A stretch of 64,000 bases of DNA from Streptomyces sp. TRM70350. Its GTDB lineage: Bacteria; Actinomycetota; Actinomycetes; Streptomycetales; Streptomycetaceae. Every line of letters starts with the position of its first letter. Position 1 is the first letter of the stretch. The stretch is taken from NCBI RefSeq assembly GCF_019219825.1, contig NZ_JAHUXH010000028.1:35292-99291 (forward strand). The letters run 5' to 3'. Shown here piece after piece: positions 18,401 to 24,583 of this stretch. The translations under genes were made by a program, and so were the position numbers. Below the pieces are notes generated by a model, which saw only the letters and a program-made list of their open reading frames with translations, made no database searches and had not been told where the DNA came from.

Positions 18401-20177
18401 TCTCGTCCAGGCCCTGCCCGGTGCGGATGATCTCCGCCAGGGGCCGCTCCAGGTGGGGGTCCAGTGAGGCGGCGACGGTGTCGAACGCGGCGGCGTACGC
18501 CGGGTAGGCCGCGTACAGTTCCCGTCCCATGCCGACGCGTTGGGCGCCCTGCCCGGTGAACAGGAACGCCGTCCTGCCGGGACCGGCCACGCCCGTCACC
18601 ACGCCGGGCGCGGTGCGGCCGGCCGCCAGTGCCCCGACCCCCTCCACGAGTCCCGGCGCGTCGGTGCCCAGGACGACGGCGCGGTGGCGGAACACCGTGC
18701 GGGTCGTGGCCAGGGACCACCCGACGTCGACCGGCGACAGCGCGTCCGCGTCCGCCGCGTGGGCGTGCAGGCGCTGCGCCTGGGCCCGCAGGGCGTCCTG
18801 CCCGGTGCCGGTGACGACCCACGGCAGGACGGCCTGCGCGGGCGCGGGGAGCTCCTGGGCGGTGTCGGCGGGCCGCGAGCCCTCGGTGACCACGACATGG
18901 CAGTTGGTGCCGCCCATGCCGAACGAGCTGACGCCCGCCACCAGCGGCCGGTCCGCGCGGGGCCATGGCGTCAGCTCGCGCTGCACGGACAGCCCCAGCT
19001 CGTCGAGCGGGATGCGGGGATGGGGCACGGCGAAGTTCAGGCTCGGCGGCAGCTGCCGGTGGTGCAGGCTGAGCAGCACCTTGATCAACCCGGCGATGCC
19101 CGCCGCGCCCTCCAGGTGACCGATGTTGGTCTTGACCGATCCGACGCGCAGCGGCTCGGCCCCCGGGCGCTTGGTGCCGAGGGCGTCGCCGAGCGCGGCG
19201 GCCTCGATGGGATCGCCCACGGGCGTGCCCGTGCCGTGCAGTTCGACGTACTGCACCTCCTCGGGGCGCAGGCCCGCCCGCTCGCGGGCGGCCCGCAGCA
19301 CCTGCTGCTGCGCCTCCCCGCTGGGCACGGTCAGGCCGTCGGTGGCGCCGTCGTTGTTCACCGCGCTGCCACGGATGACGCCGTAGATCCGGTCCCCGTC
19401 GGCGTGCGCCTGTCGCAGCGGCTTCAGGACGACGACACCGGCCCCTTCGCCGGGGACGAAGCCGTTGGCACGGGCGTCGAAGGTGTAGGTCACGCCGTCG
19501 GGGGACAGGGCGCCGAACCGCTCCTCCGTGACGGTGTGCTCCGCGAGGAGGTTGAGGTTCACACCGGCGGCGATGGCCGCGGTGGACTCGCCGCGGCGCA
19601 GGCTCTCGCAGGCCAGGTGAACGGCGACCAGCGAGGAGGACTGGGCGGAGTCCACGGTCAGGCTCGGGCCGCGCAGCCCCAGCAGGTGCGAGACGCGGTT
19701 GGCGATCACACCGCGGTTCACACCGGTCATGGTGTGCTGGGTGAGCGCCTCGGTACCGTGCTGGTACAGCAGGCTGGTGTAGTCGTCGCGCAGGGTGCCC
19801 ACGAACACGGCGGTCCGGCTGCCCCGGAGCGACGCCGGGACGATGCCGGCGTCCTCCAGCGCCTCCCAGGCCAGCTCCAGGACGAGGCGCTGCTGGGGAT
19901 CCATGGACGCGGCCTCGCGTGGCGAGACGGAGAAGAACGCGGCGTCGAAGTCGCCGACGGCGTCGAGGAATCCGCCGCGGCGGACCGCCGCGGGCGCGTG
20001 GTCGTCCCACCGGCCGGGCGGCACGTCGGCGATGGCGCAGGCGCCGTCGCTCAGCAGTCTCCAGAAGGCCGTGGGTCCGTCGGCCCCGGGAAGCCGGCAA
20101 GAGATACCGACGACGGCCACCGGCTCGTCCCGCTGGATACGACCGTCGACTTCTGCCTGAGTGCGCTCACTCGTCAT
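6450..20177 (-). CDS. Modular type I polyketide synthase: KSQ loading module plus two KS-AT-DH-KR-ACP modules
   Basis: This is a 4575-residue synthase. Loading module: a ketosynthase whose active-site Cys is replaced by Gln (SAQSS, Gln179), an AT (Ser625) and an ACP (Ser978). Such KSQ domains decarboxylate malonyl-ACP to an acetyl starter. Module 1: KS (Cys1208), AT (Ser1663), DH (His1966 in HAIAGTVLLP, Asp2133), KR (Tyr2533), ACP (Ser2700). Module 2: KS (Cys2932), AT (Ser3394), DH (His3699, Asp3867), KR (Tyr4291), ACP (Ser4459). All three ATs have GHSIG or GHSVG with HAFH, the malonyl-CoA type. Both KRs have the LDD motif of B-type reductases. Expected product on the last ACP is a 2,4-hexadienoyl chain. 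The C-terminal 65 residues form a helical docking tail, with no thioesterase or reductase, so the chain passes to another PKS protein outside the window. The ATG at 20177 has only a distant AAAGG ribosome site. Confidence 0.97.
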   Translation of the reverse strand: MTSERTQAEVDGRIQRDEPVAVVGISCRLPGADGPTAFWRLLSDGACAIADVPPGRWDDHAPAAVRRGGFLDAVGDFDAAFFSVSPREAASMDPQQRLVLELAWEALEDAGIVPASLRGSRTAVFVGTLRDDYTSLLYQHGTEALTQHTMTGVNRGVIANRVSHLLGLRGPSLTVDSAQSSSLVAVHLACESLRRGESTAAIAAGVNLNLLAEHTVTEERFGALSPDGVTYTFDARANGFVPGEGAGVVVLKPLRQAHADGDRIYGVIRGSAVNNDGATDGLTVPSGEAQQQVLRAARERAGLRPEEVQYVELHGTGTPVGDPIEAAALGDALGTKRPGAEPLRVGSVKTNIGHLEGAAGIAGLIKVLLSLHHRQLPPSLNFAVPHPRIPLDELGLSVQRELTPWPRADRPLVAGVSSFGMGGTNCHVVVTEGSRPADTAQELPAPAQAVLPWVVTGTGQDALRAQAQRLHAHAADADALSPVDVGWSLATTRTVFRHRAVVLGTDAPGLVEGVGALAAGRTAPGVVTGVAGPGRTAFLFTGQGAQRVGMGRELYAAYPAYAAAFDTVAASLDPHLERPLAEIIRTGQGLDETAYTQPALFAVEVATYRLLESFGLRPDFVTGHSIGELAAAHVAGVLDLNDAAALVAARARLMQSAPAGGVMVAVQAAEEEVTAALEGRAHEVAVAAVNAPGATVISGDPDAVDAVVEELARRGRRTRRLTVSHAFHSPHMDGILDEFRDAAGRPAYHAPEVPVVSTLTGRVAAGDELRTAGYWADQLRGTVRFADAVRTLTDHGVTTFIEVGPDSVLTPPALETAQAPGARQEAAAEVSAVSALRRDRPEPQAVLTAVATAFVRGAEVDWAAAYAGSGARRVALPTYAFQRRRYWLEGPVRAPRPMSPSLPPDPADVTGGPSYGDGDEAAADPRGELGARLAGLSAPARRRLVTELVDEHIRAVLAYAGDERVDPHLPFRELGFSSLMTTELRTSLASATGLALPTGLLFDHPTPQALAEFIEAAVLGGAAAEEEGAARAAEEGEPIAIIGMACRYPGGVATAEDLWRLVREEVDAVSAFPDDRGWDEGLYDPDPAQQGKSSVRRGGFLHDAGDFDAAFFGISPREALGMDPQQRLLLETAWEAVERAGLRPDTLRGSRTGVFVGATSLEYGPRLQDAPPSVQGNMLTGSTASVMSGRIAYQLGLVGPAVTADTACSSSLVALHLAIRSLRSGETSLALAGGAAVMSSPGMFVEFSRQRGLASDGRCKSFAAAADGTGWGEGVGMLVVERLSDARRNGHRVLAVVRGSAVNQDGASNGLTAPSGLAQQRVIRQALADARLTTADVDAVEAHGTGTTLGDPIEAEALLATYGSGRQGREPVYLGSLKSNIGHAQAAAGVGGVIKMVQAMRHGVLPRTLHVDEPTPHVDWSAGAVELLTSARPWPGDGTVRRAAVSSFGISGTNAHVVLEYDPATEAEQDGVPPAPAASAIPAPWLLYARDEPALRAQAGKLRAHLDEGADPASVGWSLAATRTAFEARAAIVGGSLAERLDALGALAEGTGAGRPNVVVGTAAAGRTAFLFTGQGAQRLGMGRELYAAHPVFAAALDEVFAAFDGRLERPLRDVLFAEEGSADAALLDETSYTQPALFAVEVALFRLLTHHGVTPDVLAGHSVGELAAAHAAGVLSLRDAAVLVAARARLMQAAPPGGAMVAVQATEEEILASLAGREREMSIAAVNGPRSVVVSGDAAAVEEVAAAWRARGRRTTALKVSHAFHSPHMDAVLDEFHEVAAGLEFHPPRIPVVSTVTGEPATAEQLMSPGYWSGQIRATVHFLNAARELLRQGVTVFVETGPDAVLTALAQSAAGDAAVTAVPLLRPGHPEALGVALGLARAHVAGAPLDGTTFFPGAARADLPTYAFQRERFWLAPQPSADARSLGLDPAGHPLLSTSLEPAEREDAVLTGRISLSGQPWLADHAIAGTVLLPATAFLELAVAAGDHLGAPHVEDLTLEAPLPLGRVEATRVQVSVGAPDSEGRRAFTVHAGPDTREAAARQWTRHASGVLSGRQPETGEGLAQWPPADAVPEPLDGVYDRLAALGYGYGPAFQGLTAVWRGERDVYAEVRLPGNQADGADRFTVHPALLDAVLHPLVLDAASDGDPGRIRLPFAWSGVALHAAGATTLRARIRPQGTDTVSLLLADATGAPVAEVDSLTLRPVATDRLTAAPRAVAGSMYAVHWPVVEVPADRPRPAWATAGEGLAGVEPAEVVVARVPGGAGHEAVRRTLGLVQEFLADERFAETRLAVVTSGAVGVLPGEDVTDLAAAPVWGLVRSAQSEHPDRLLLVDLDPAGTGPAEELAAALACGEPQTAVRGGQVRAPRLTPATADGTPRRLGGDGTVLVTGGTGGLGALFARHLVAEHGVRHLLLTSRRGPDAPGARELAAELGASGASVRIEATDVADRAALAALLASIPPERPLTAVVHTAGVLDDATALSLTPEQLEHVLAPKADAARHLHELTEGLDLTAFVLFSSISGLTGTAGQANYAAANAYLDALAQHRRAHGLPATSLAWGLWDARHGMGATLTEAERARWERAGLPPLAPEAGLALFDAALSTDTPLLAPVTLRPDRLAAGDPPALFRDLLPARARRTARTGPDGPAGSDWAGRMAALPEDEREDAVLDLVRATVAAVLGHAEASAVAPDRAFNDLGFDSMAGVELRNRLGRATGLRLPTTLVFDHPAPRAVAAFLLTRAVAAETPAAAGPARIAGPSDEPIAIVGMACRFPGGVSSPEDLWRLVADGVDAVSEFPVNRGWNLDGLYDPDPERPGTSYTRHGGFLHEADLFDPEFFGMSPREATATDPQQRLLLETAWEAFESAGIDPATVRGSATGVFTGAMYDDYAARVAAAPGEFEGFLLAGNLSSVLSGRVAYTYGLQGPAVTVDTACSSSLVALHLAANALRGGECDLALAGGVTVMAQPTTFVEFSRQRGLSADGRCKAFAASADGTGWSEGVGLLLVERLSDARRRGHRVLAVVRGTAINQDGASNGLTAPNGPSQERVIRQALASARLGAADVDVVEAHGTGTTLGDPIEAQALLNTYGQEHTSERPLWLGSLKSNIGHAQAAAGVGGIIKMVQAMRHGVLPRTLHVDEPSRHIDWDSGAVALLTEARPWPDTGRPRRAGISSFGISGTNAHVVIEHVPEPAGERGASRELDAPGQHTAAAAQAVPWIVSGRTEDAVRRQAARLYAHVTEHPELAPADVGYSLATERAVLDHGAAVVASGRDALLDGLGALADGGSSPAVVLGRRAQPGRTAFLFTGQGSQRLGMGRELYAASPVFARALDDVCHALDRSLSRPLKDVLFAAEGSAEGALLDQTVFTQAALFAVEVALFRWFEHHGVTPDVLLGHSVGEVAAAHVAGVLDLADAAVLVAERGRLMQSAPAGGAMAAVEASEEEVRQSLDARDDDVLAVAAVNGPRSVVVSGDAPAVDAFTRAWRERGARVTRLTVSHAFHSPHMDPVLAEFRAVAEGLDFRAPRIPIVSNVTGDLATDEELTSPDYWVRHIRQAVRFHDGVRCLEDQGVTRFVELGPDRTLTALVRSSLTEEAGALICALRRNRPEPETAVAALAALRMAGARLDWAAALPGARRVPLPTYAFARQRYWLDAPSADADAAGLGLEAVEHPLIGAAVGVAGRDEFLFTGRLSVRTQPWLADHAVAGVVLVPATGLLELAARAGEQLGAGLVEDLTLAAPLALPEHGGVQLQLTVGEADSTGRRPLEIHARTAGDGAWTVHAHGVLAAADGGLAPVDPGLVVWPPAGAREIPLEGVYERLAGQGYAYGPVFRGLRRVWRGKAEGEVFAEVALPDGPRAQAGRYLLHPALLDAALHPLLPEVAEQSGPARLPFAWSGVRAHAVGASALRVRLTLADTGADTLEASLTVADGAGVPVASVESLALRPWSRDALRAADAGRDGLFPVVWSPVPPGDFVDTSGWAALGPSPVASVTSYASLEEVARAGADTVLWSLAGAGAAGVPSGEGIAGLARVELSRVLERVQAFLADTRLADARLVLVTRGAVATDPDEDVPDLVHAGVWGLIRAAQTENPGRVVLVDLDADEADGLPTAVATGEEQLALRDGTPLVPRLARARFEEPHAAPRWDEGTVLVTGATGTLGGVLARHLVAEHGARRLLLLSRRGEAAPGAAELAADLRRSGAEVTFAACDAADREALAGVLARVPDEFPVTAVVHTAGVLDDTVFAELTADRLDAVVRAKIDAAWNLHELTRELPLSAFVLYSSVAGLIGTAGQANYAAGNSFLDALAHHRRAQGLPATSLAWGLWEERSTISGRLSETDLRRLARLGLRPLRSEEGMRLFDAALTVGQPVLAVTGLDRSAPRRGSAQVPSVLRDLVAVPPSRRTPAAAEDRGASPAGQLAALGAAERLTALVELVRGQTAAVLGHPDPGAVDGERAFQDLGFDSLTAVELRNQLGRVTGLRLPGSLVFDYPNPTALAHHLAELIEAEQGPAADPVLAGLDRVRDGVQALTDTGTRDEVAGRLRELLRLLEGPSTGERAAAETDLESASDEELFALLDELE

Positions 20178-20267
20178 GGACTTCGGCGACCTTTCATAAC
20201 TGGATTACTCCGAGCCAATGAACCCGTACCGCGGCGGGGCGGCAGGGCCTCCAATGTCGGGCCACGC

Positions 20268-20310
20268 GGCAGTAATCGCCGCAGTAATCGGCTTGCTGCG
20301 CCGTAATCAC
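20268..20310. promoter_or_regulatory. GATTAC direct repeats upstream of the PKS start
   Basis: On the - strand the motif GATTACTGCGGC is followed directly by GATTACTGCCGC, with a third partial copy GATTACGGCGC. In + coordinates the cores are 20272-20277, 20284-20289 and 20303-20308. They lie about 100-130 bases before the PKS start in the only gap between aminotransferase and PKS. They are candidate activator sites for the cluster SARP, but spacing (12 and 19 bases) is not the usual 11 or 22. Confidence 0.35.
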
Positions 20311-20352
20311 GCGGAGTCGGAGGGAATTCGGCGCGGCAAAAAGAGAAGAGGC

Positions 20353-20387
20353 CGTCGTCCGGTCCGCACGGCGCGGACCGGACGACG
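20353..20387 (-). terminator. Perfect hairpin terminator after the aminotransferase gene
   Basis: A 15-bp perfect stem, CGTCGTCCGGTCCGC with GCGGACCGGACGACG, has a 5-base loop and lies 6 bases past the aminotransferase stop. In the direction of transcription it is followed by a pyrimidine-rich tract with several T residues, so it looks like a strong intrinsic terminator. The PKS therefore needs its own promoter. Confidence 0.87.
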
Positions 20388-20392
20388 TACGC

Positions 20393-21982
20393 TCAGGCGG
20401 GGATGGCCAACCGGTGTGCTCCGTGCTCGCGCAGGATGGTGCACACGTCGGTCAGAGCGCGCTCCAGGCGGTCGATCTCCTCGTTCGTCAGCAGCAGGGA
20501 GGGCTCGAAACGAAGGGTGTTCACGGCGCTCGCGGTGGGGAACGTGCGGATGTGGTGGCCGTGCAGGAGGTGTCCGGCGATCACGTAACCGAACATGTGG
20601 GACCGCGCGGCCTCCCGGAACACCTGGTCCTCGGCGTCCGACTGGTCGTGGAACTCCAGCCCGAGCATCAGCCCTCGGCCCCGCACTTCCTTGGCGACGT
20701 CGGGAAAGGCGGAGCACACCCGTTCGAGCATCGCCCGCAGGGCGGCGCCCCGCTCCGCCGCCTGGCGGTAGGCCCGCCCGCCGTCGGCTTCCAGGAGTTC
20801 CAGCACCTTGAGGGCGATGTGGCAGGAGAAGCTGTCCTTGGCGAAGGTCGAGCTGTGCACGAGTTCGAAGTCCGCCCGGTACCTGCCCTGGCGCACCAGC
20901 ATCACCGACATCTTCGCGATGCCACCGCCCAGGGACTTGGCGAGGACGTAGTAGTCGCCGCGCAGCCCGATGGCCGAGCCGGCCAGCAACGCGCCGGTTC
21001 GGCCCGTACCGCTCTGGATCTCGTCGATGACGAGAGGACAGCCCGACGCCCGGCTGAACTCCTGGATCTCACGGGCGAACTCGGCGGTCAGCACATGGAT
21101 GCCGCCCTCGCCCTGGATCGGCTCCAGCAGGAAGGCGCAGAAGGGGTAGTGGTCCTGGGCCACGACGCGCACTCGACCGTCCTCGTGCGCGAGCCGCAGC
21201 AGAGTGCCCCGCTCGTCCGCGAGCAGCTCCTCCAGGACGTCCGGACGGTCCCTGGGCACGAACCTGGTCCGCGCGCCGAGCGCGGAGAACGGGCTGCGGT
21301 AGGCCTCGTTGTGGGTCAGTTGCACACTGCCGACCAGCTTTCCGTGAAAGCCCGCCTCCAGCGCCACGAACACCGGCGCCTTCCCGCTCTGCGCCGCGTT
21401 CCGGCGGGTGATCTCGGCGATGACGAGCTCCAGGCCCTCCTCGTCCGAGCCGGCACGCGGCAGCGCCACACGTTCGTAGACGTCGTCCGGTACGGTCGCC
21501 AGGCCGAGCTTGACCGCGGTCCGGACGCTCTCGACACTCGCCTCGATCTCCGCCAGCACCTCCGACAGCCGCATCACGCGGTCCATCTCGGCGTGCTTGA
21601 CCGCGGCTTCGACGGCCTCCGCGCCGCTGTTCGCGAAGGTCGCGTAGTAGGGCTCGTCGGTGCCGAGTTCCCTGTGCATGATCCGGTTCAGTTCGGCGGC
21701 CAGCCGATTGGCGTAGGGGTGGGAGGAGAACTGCGCGTGCACGGCTGTCTGCTCATCCAGGAGTTCACGCGCGTACGCCACGATGTCGGGGTGGTTGTGT
21801 CCAAAGATCAGTGACCCGTAACCGCCGGCGTAGTCGAGCACCGGTATCTCGCCGCCGTCCTGTCCTCGGCGATAGATGATGTTCCCCTGGGCCCGGGTGT
21901 ATTCCACGTCCAGGCCGGCCGTCGAAAGGAGCTTGCGCAGATTGGGTTCGGCGAGCTCGGCCGCAGTCGTCTGAGAATTCAT
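20393..21982 (-). CDS. Class III PLP-dependent aminotransferase
   Basis: This 529-residue protein is longer than usual class III aminotransferases (about 420-460) because of an extended N-terminus and an insertion after the substrate loop. Visible family features are NSGAEAVEAA, the PLP-holding VIDEIQSGTGRTG and the Schiff-base lysine in LAKSLGGG, plus EPIQGEGGIH. Members of this family aminate aldehydes or ketones with an amino-acid donor; relatives in polyketide clusters (CpkG in coelimycin, MxcL in myxochelin) aminate a reductively released aldehyde. Since the loading module makes acetyl, a starter-unit role is unlikely, and a post-release role is favoured. The ATG has an AGGAG site. The gene is an independent unit between two terminators. 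Confidence 0.88.
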   Translation of the reverse strand: MNSQTTAAELAEPNLRKLLSTAGLDVEYTRAQGNIIYRRGQDGGEIPVLDYAGGYGSLIFGHNHPDIVAYARELLDEQTAVHAQFSSHPYANRLAAELNRIMHRELGTDEPYYATFANSGAEAVEAAVKHAEMDRVMRLSEVLAEIEASVESVRTAVKLGLATVPDDVYERVALPRAGSDEEGLELVIAEITRRNAAQSGKAPVFVALEAGFHGKLVGSVQLTHNEAYRSPFSALGARTRFVPRDRPDVLEELLADERGTLLRLAHEDGRVRVVAQDHYPFCAFLLEPIQGEGGIHVLTAEFAREIQEFSRASGCPLVIDEIQSGTGRTGALLAGSAIGLRGDYYVLAKSLGGGIAKMSVMLVRQGRYRADFELVHSSTFAKDSFSCHIALKVLELLEADGGRAYRQAAERGAALRAMLERVCSAFPDVAKEVRGRGLMLGLEFHDQSDAEDQVFREAARSHMFGYVIAGHLLHGHHIRTFPTASAVNTLRFEPSLLLTNEEIDRLERALTDVCTILREHGAHRLAIPA

Positions 21983-22106
21983 GCTGCTCCTAGTCACCGG
22001 GCCATCCTGTTCCTGCCTGTCCCAGCGGTCGGTCACGACAAAGTAATTCTGCGGAAGCGTGGGTGTGGATGCCCGATTACCCGGAGGTGGCACCAGGGCA
22101 GTGAGC

Positions 22107-22141
22107 GGGCCGAGCCGGGCAGCGGCTTCCCGGCTCGGCCC
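22107..22141 (-). terminator. Hairpin terminator after the SARP regulator gene
   Basis: A perfect 13-bp stem, GGGCCGAGCCGGG with CCCGGCTCGGCCC, surrounds a 9-base loop and begins 4 bases beyond the SARP stop. It separates SARP transcription from the aminotransferase, whose promoter must be in 21983-22106. Confidence 0.8.
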
Positions 22142-22145
22142 CCGA

Positions 22146-24377
22146 CTATCCGCGGACGCTGTGCGACAGTTCGTCGCGCGCGGATGCCAACAGGAGTTCG
22201 ACCAGGCGCTCGGTGGGGGTTTCCGAGCCGTCCAGTGTGACGGTGGTGGCATGGCTCTTGCCTCCGGACCAGCCCGGACGCCGCAGCAGGAGCTCGGGTC
22301 CGGCGGTCGTGACCACGAACAGTGGCACGGGCCTTGTCGACTCGGCGAGCTCCTCCACGGCGTCGAGCACGTCGTCCTCGGCGCGGTGCAGGTCGTCGAT
22401 GCACAGGACGACCGGTCGGCGCCGGGCCGCCTCCTGAAAGAACTCCCGCCAGGCCTCCAGCACCTCGCCCTGCCCCGTCGCCTCCACGCCTGTGCCGGTG
22501 TCGGGCAGGGTGAAGACGTCGACGAGCGGCCTGAGCCGGGACATGATCCACGCCGCCCGCCGGTCGGAAGGGAACAACGAGTGCACCTGGCGGGCCACCG
22601 CGGAGTGAGCCTCCGCCGGGCCGGCGCCGGCGCGGACACCGCAGTACGCGGAAAGGATCTCGGACTGGGCCTTGAGGGGGCTGTCGTCGGGCGCGGCCGG
22701 GGTACGGCCCGTCAGCAGCACGGCGCCGTCGGGCTGCTCGGCGAGCCAGTCGCCGAAGCCCGCGACCAGCCTGGTTCTGCCTGAACCGGACTCGCCGAGC
22801 ACGGTCACCAGATGGGGCAGTGAGCGATGCCAGGTCCGCTTGGCCAGTCCACGCAGCACGTCGAGTTCGTAGGCCGGCTCCGAGGCTTCCGCTTCCCGGC
22901 CGCCGTGTCCCTGTCGGACCCCGAGCACCTGCGATCCGCGGAACGAGACACCTCCGCCGCGGTAGGACACGGCATGCTCGGTGGCCCGGCGTACGTCGTC
23001 GTTGACGCGCACTTCGCCGGGCGGTACCTCGCGCAGCAGTGCCTGGGACTCATCGAGCACCGCGCCGATCACGGTGGCCGCGGCTGCCTGGCTGTGGTGG
23101 CGCAGCAGCACCTCGCCCATCGTGACCGAGGCGTGGACGGCCAGGTGCGCCGCCCCTGCCTCGGCGCACTCACCGATGACATCCCGGATGGCCAGTGCGG
23201 CCAGTACCGCCTGGTGCGCGTAGTCGCCGCTGGAGCCCCGCAGGCCGAACAGCGCCAGGGTGACCGACCCGAGGGAGGCGGTGACCGTGCCGCCGAACCG
23301 CTCGATCTGCTCCCGGACCACCAGCGCGGTCCCGTCCAGGAGCTCGTCGAGGTCGTGATGGTGACGGCGGTCCAGGGAAGGGGCGAGTGTGGTGCGGATC
23401 GACAGGACACCGACCCGGCGCCGCACGGCGTCGGTCGACCGCTGCTCGACCTCCGGGGCGTCGGTCCGTCGAGGCCGGTCCGCCTGCGCGTCCGGGGCGA
23501 AGCTCCCGTCGGAGCCCGTCGGCGCGGCCACCTGAATGCCTTCCTCGGCGCGGTCCTCGGCGGTCCGCAGGCCGCCTGGCCCGGGCCTGTCCAGCGTGAG
23601 CGCGGGGTCCTGGGCCAGGATCGCCTGCTGAAGCGTTTGCAGTCCCCGACCGGGTTCCAGCCCCAGGTCCTCCACCAGCACCGACCGCACCCGGCTGTAG
23701 AGGCTGAGCGCGTCGGCCTGCCGGCCGCACCGGTACAGGGCCAGCATCAGCTGAGCGCACGACCGTTCCCTGAGCGGCTCGGCCTGAACCATCATCTCCA
23801 GCTCCGCGAGCACCGCGTGATGCCGTCCGCTGGCGAGCTGGGCGTCGAAATAGTCCTCCATCACGTCGAGTCGGGTGTTCTGCAGGGCGACCAGTTCGGG
23901 CCACTCGATGCCGGCCTCCACGAGGTCGGCCAGAGCAGGTCCGCGCCACAGGTCAAGGGCGTCCCGCAGCAGCACCGCCGCCGCCTCCGGCGCGCCCTGT
24001 GCCTGCCTGGCCCGCCCCTGGCCGACCAGGGTGTGGAATCGATGCAGATCCAACTGCTCCGGGTCGACGCGCAGCATGTAGCCGGGCGGCTGGGTCAGCA
24101 GCATCGTTCCGGTCTGCTGGGCGCTGCCGCCCTGCGGCTCGGCGCGCCGGGAGAAGAGCACCCCGCGCAGGCCGTACACGGCGTTCTGGAGTATCTTCCG
24201 AGCGGTGGCGGGGGCGTCGTCGATGCCCCAGAGCGCGTTCAGCAGCTGGCTGGTCGCCACCACCTTGTTCGCCTGCAGCAGCAGGTAGCCGAGCGTGGCG
24301 CGCTGCTTGGTCCCCCCCAGTACCAGAGGGGTGTCGTCATCAAGGATTTCCATCGGCCCCAGCACACGGAACTGCAT
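22146..24377 (-). CDS. SARP-family pathway activator with cyclase-like and AAA ATPase regions (PimR/PteR type)
   Basis: This 743-residue regulator has three parts. Residues about 1-260 are a SARP: an OmpR-like winged helix (MQFRVLGPMEIL...TKQRATLGYLLL) and a bacterial transcriptional activator domain (LDLHRFHTLV...WRGPALADL...LEPGRGLQTLQ). Residues about 315-480 resemble the nucleotide cyclase-like region of PimR. Residues about 515-743 begin an AAA ATPase with a P-loop (GESGSGRTRLV, about 526) and Walker B (LCIDDLH, about 661). Full-length PimR-like proteins are much longer, so the ATPase part here is short. Such proteins activate polyene biosynthesis genes. It is the best candidate for switching on this cluster. 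The ATG has a GGGGGAT site. Confidence 0.9.
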   Translation of the reverse strand: MQFRVLGPMEILDDDTPLVLGGTKQRATLGYLLLQANKVVATSQLLNALWGIDDAPATARKILQNAVYGLRGVLFSRRAEPQGGSAQQTGTMLLTQPPGYMLRVDPEQLDLHRFHTLVGQGRARQAQGAPEAAAVLLRDALDLWRGPALADLVEAGIEWPELVALQNTRLDVMEDYFDAQLASGRHHAVLAELEMMVQAEPLRERSCAQLMLALYRCGRQADALSLYSRVRSVLVEDLGLEPGRGLQTLQQAILAQDPALTLDRPGPGGLRTAEDRAEEGIQVAAPTGSDGSFAPDAQADRPRRTDAPEVEQRSTDAVRRRVGVLSIRTTLAPSLDRRHHHDLDELLDGTALVVREQIERFGGTVTASLGSVTLALFGLRGSSGDYAHQAVLAALAIRDVIGECAEAGAAHLAVHASVTMGEVLLRHHSQAAAATVIGAVLDESQALLREVPPGEVRVNDDVRRATEHAVSYRGGGVSFRGSQVLGVRQGHGGREAEASEPAYELDVLRGLAKRTWHRSLPHLVTVLGESGSGRTRLVAGFGDWLAEQPDGAVLLTGRTPAAPDDSPLKAQSEILSAYCGVRAGAGPAEAHSAVARQVHSLFPSDRRAAWIMSRLRPLVDVFTLPDTGTGVEATGQGEVLEAWREFFQEAARRRPVVLCIDDLHRAEDDVLDAVEELAESTRPVPLFVVTTAGPELLLRRPGWSGGKSHATTVTLDGSETPTERLVELLLASARDELSHSVRG

Positions 24378-24583
24378 CGATCCCCCAGTCGGTCTTCCGT
24401 ACGACGGCCGGCCCCGGCGCCGCGTAACCGGCGAGCTCGCGGTGCCTCACGTGCCGGCCAAGAACCAGCCACCATCGTGCAACTCCTTGGTCCAAGCCCA
24501 CACAAACCTCGAACAAGACACCCGTGCCGCGGGTCCGTGACCGGCCCTGGTGGGGGGAGTGGGGCGTTGTCCCGTCGTCGTGG
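24378..24583. promoter_or_regulatory. SARP upstream region with an ARE-like half site
   Basis: This 206-base gap separates the thioesterase stop from the SARP start. Near 24498-24510 it contains ACACAAACC, which matches the left arm of autoregulatory elements bound by gamma-butyrolactone receptors (A-n-A-C-A-A-A-C-C-G). The right arm is poor. With a ScbR-like gene two genes away, this is a plausible but unproven repressor site. Confidence 0.3.

Noticed and set aside
20393..21982. Aminotransferase as supplier of a beta-amino acid starter unit
   Set aside because: The PKS has a KSQ-AT-ACP loading module with a malonyl-type AT, which makes an acetyl starter; there is no amino-acyl loading AT, adenylating enzyme or aminomutase in the window.
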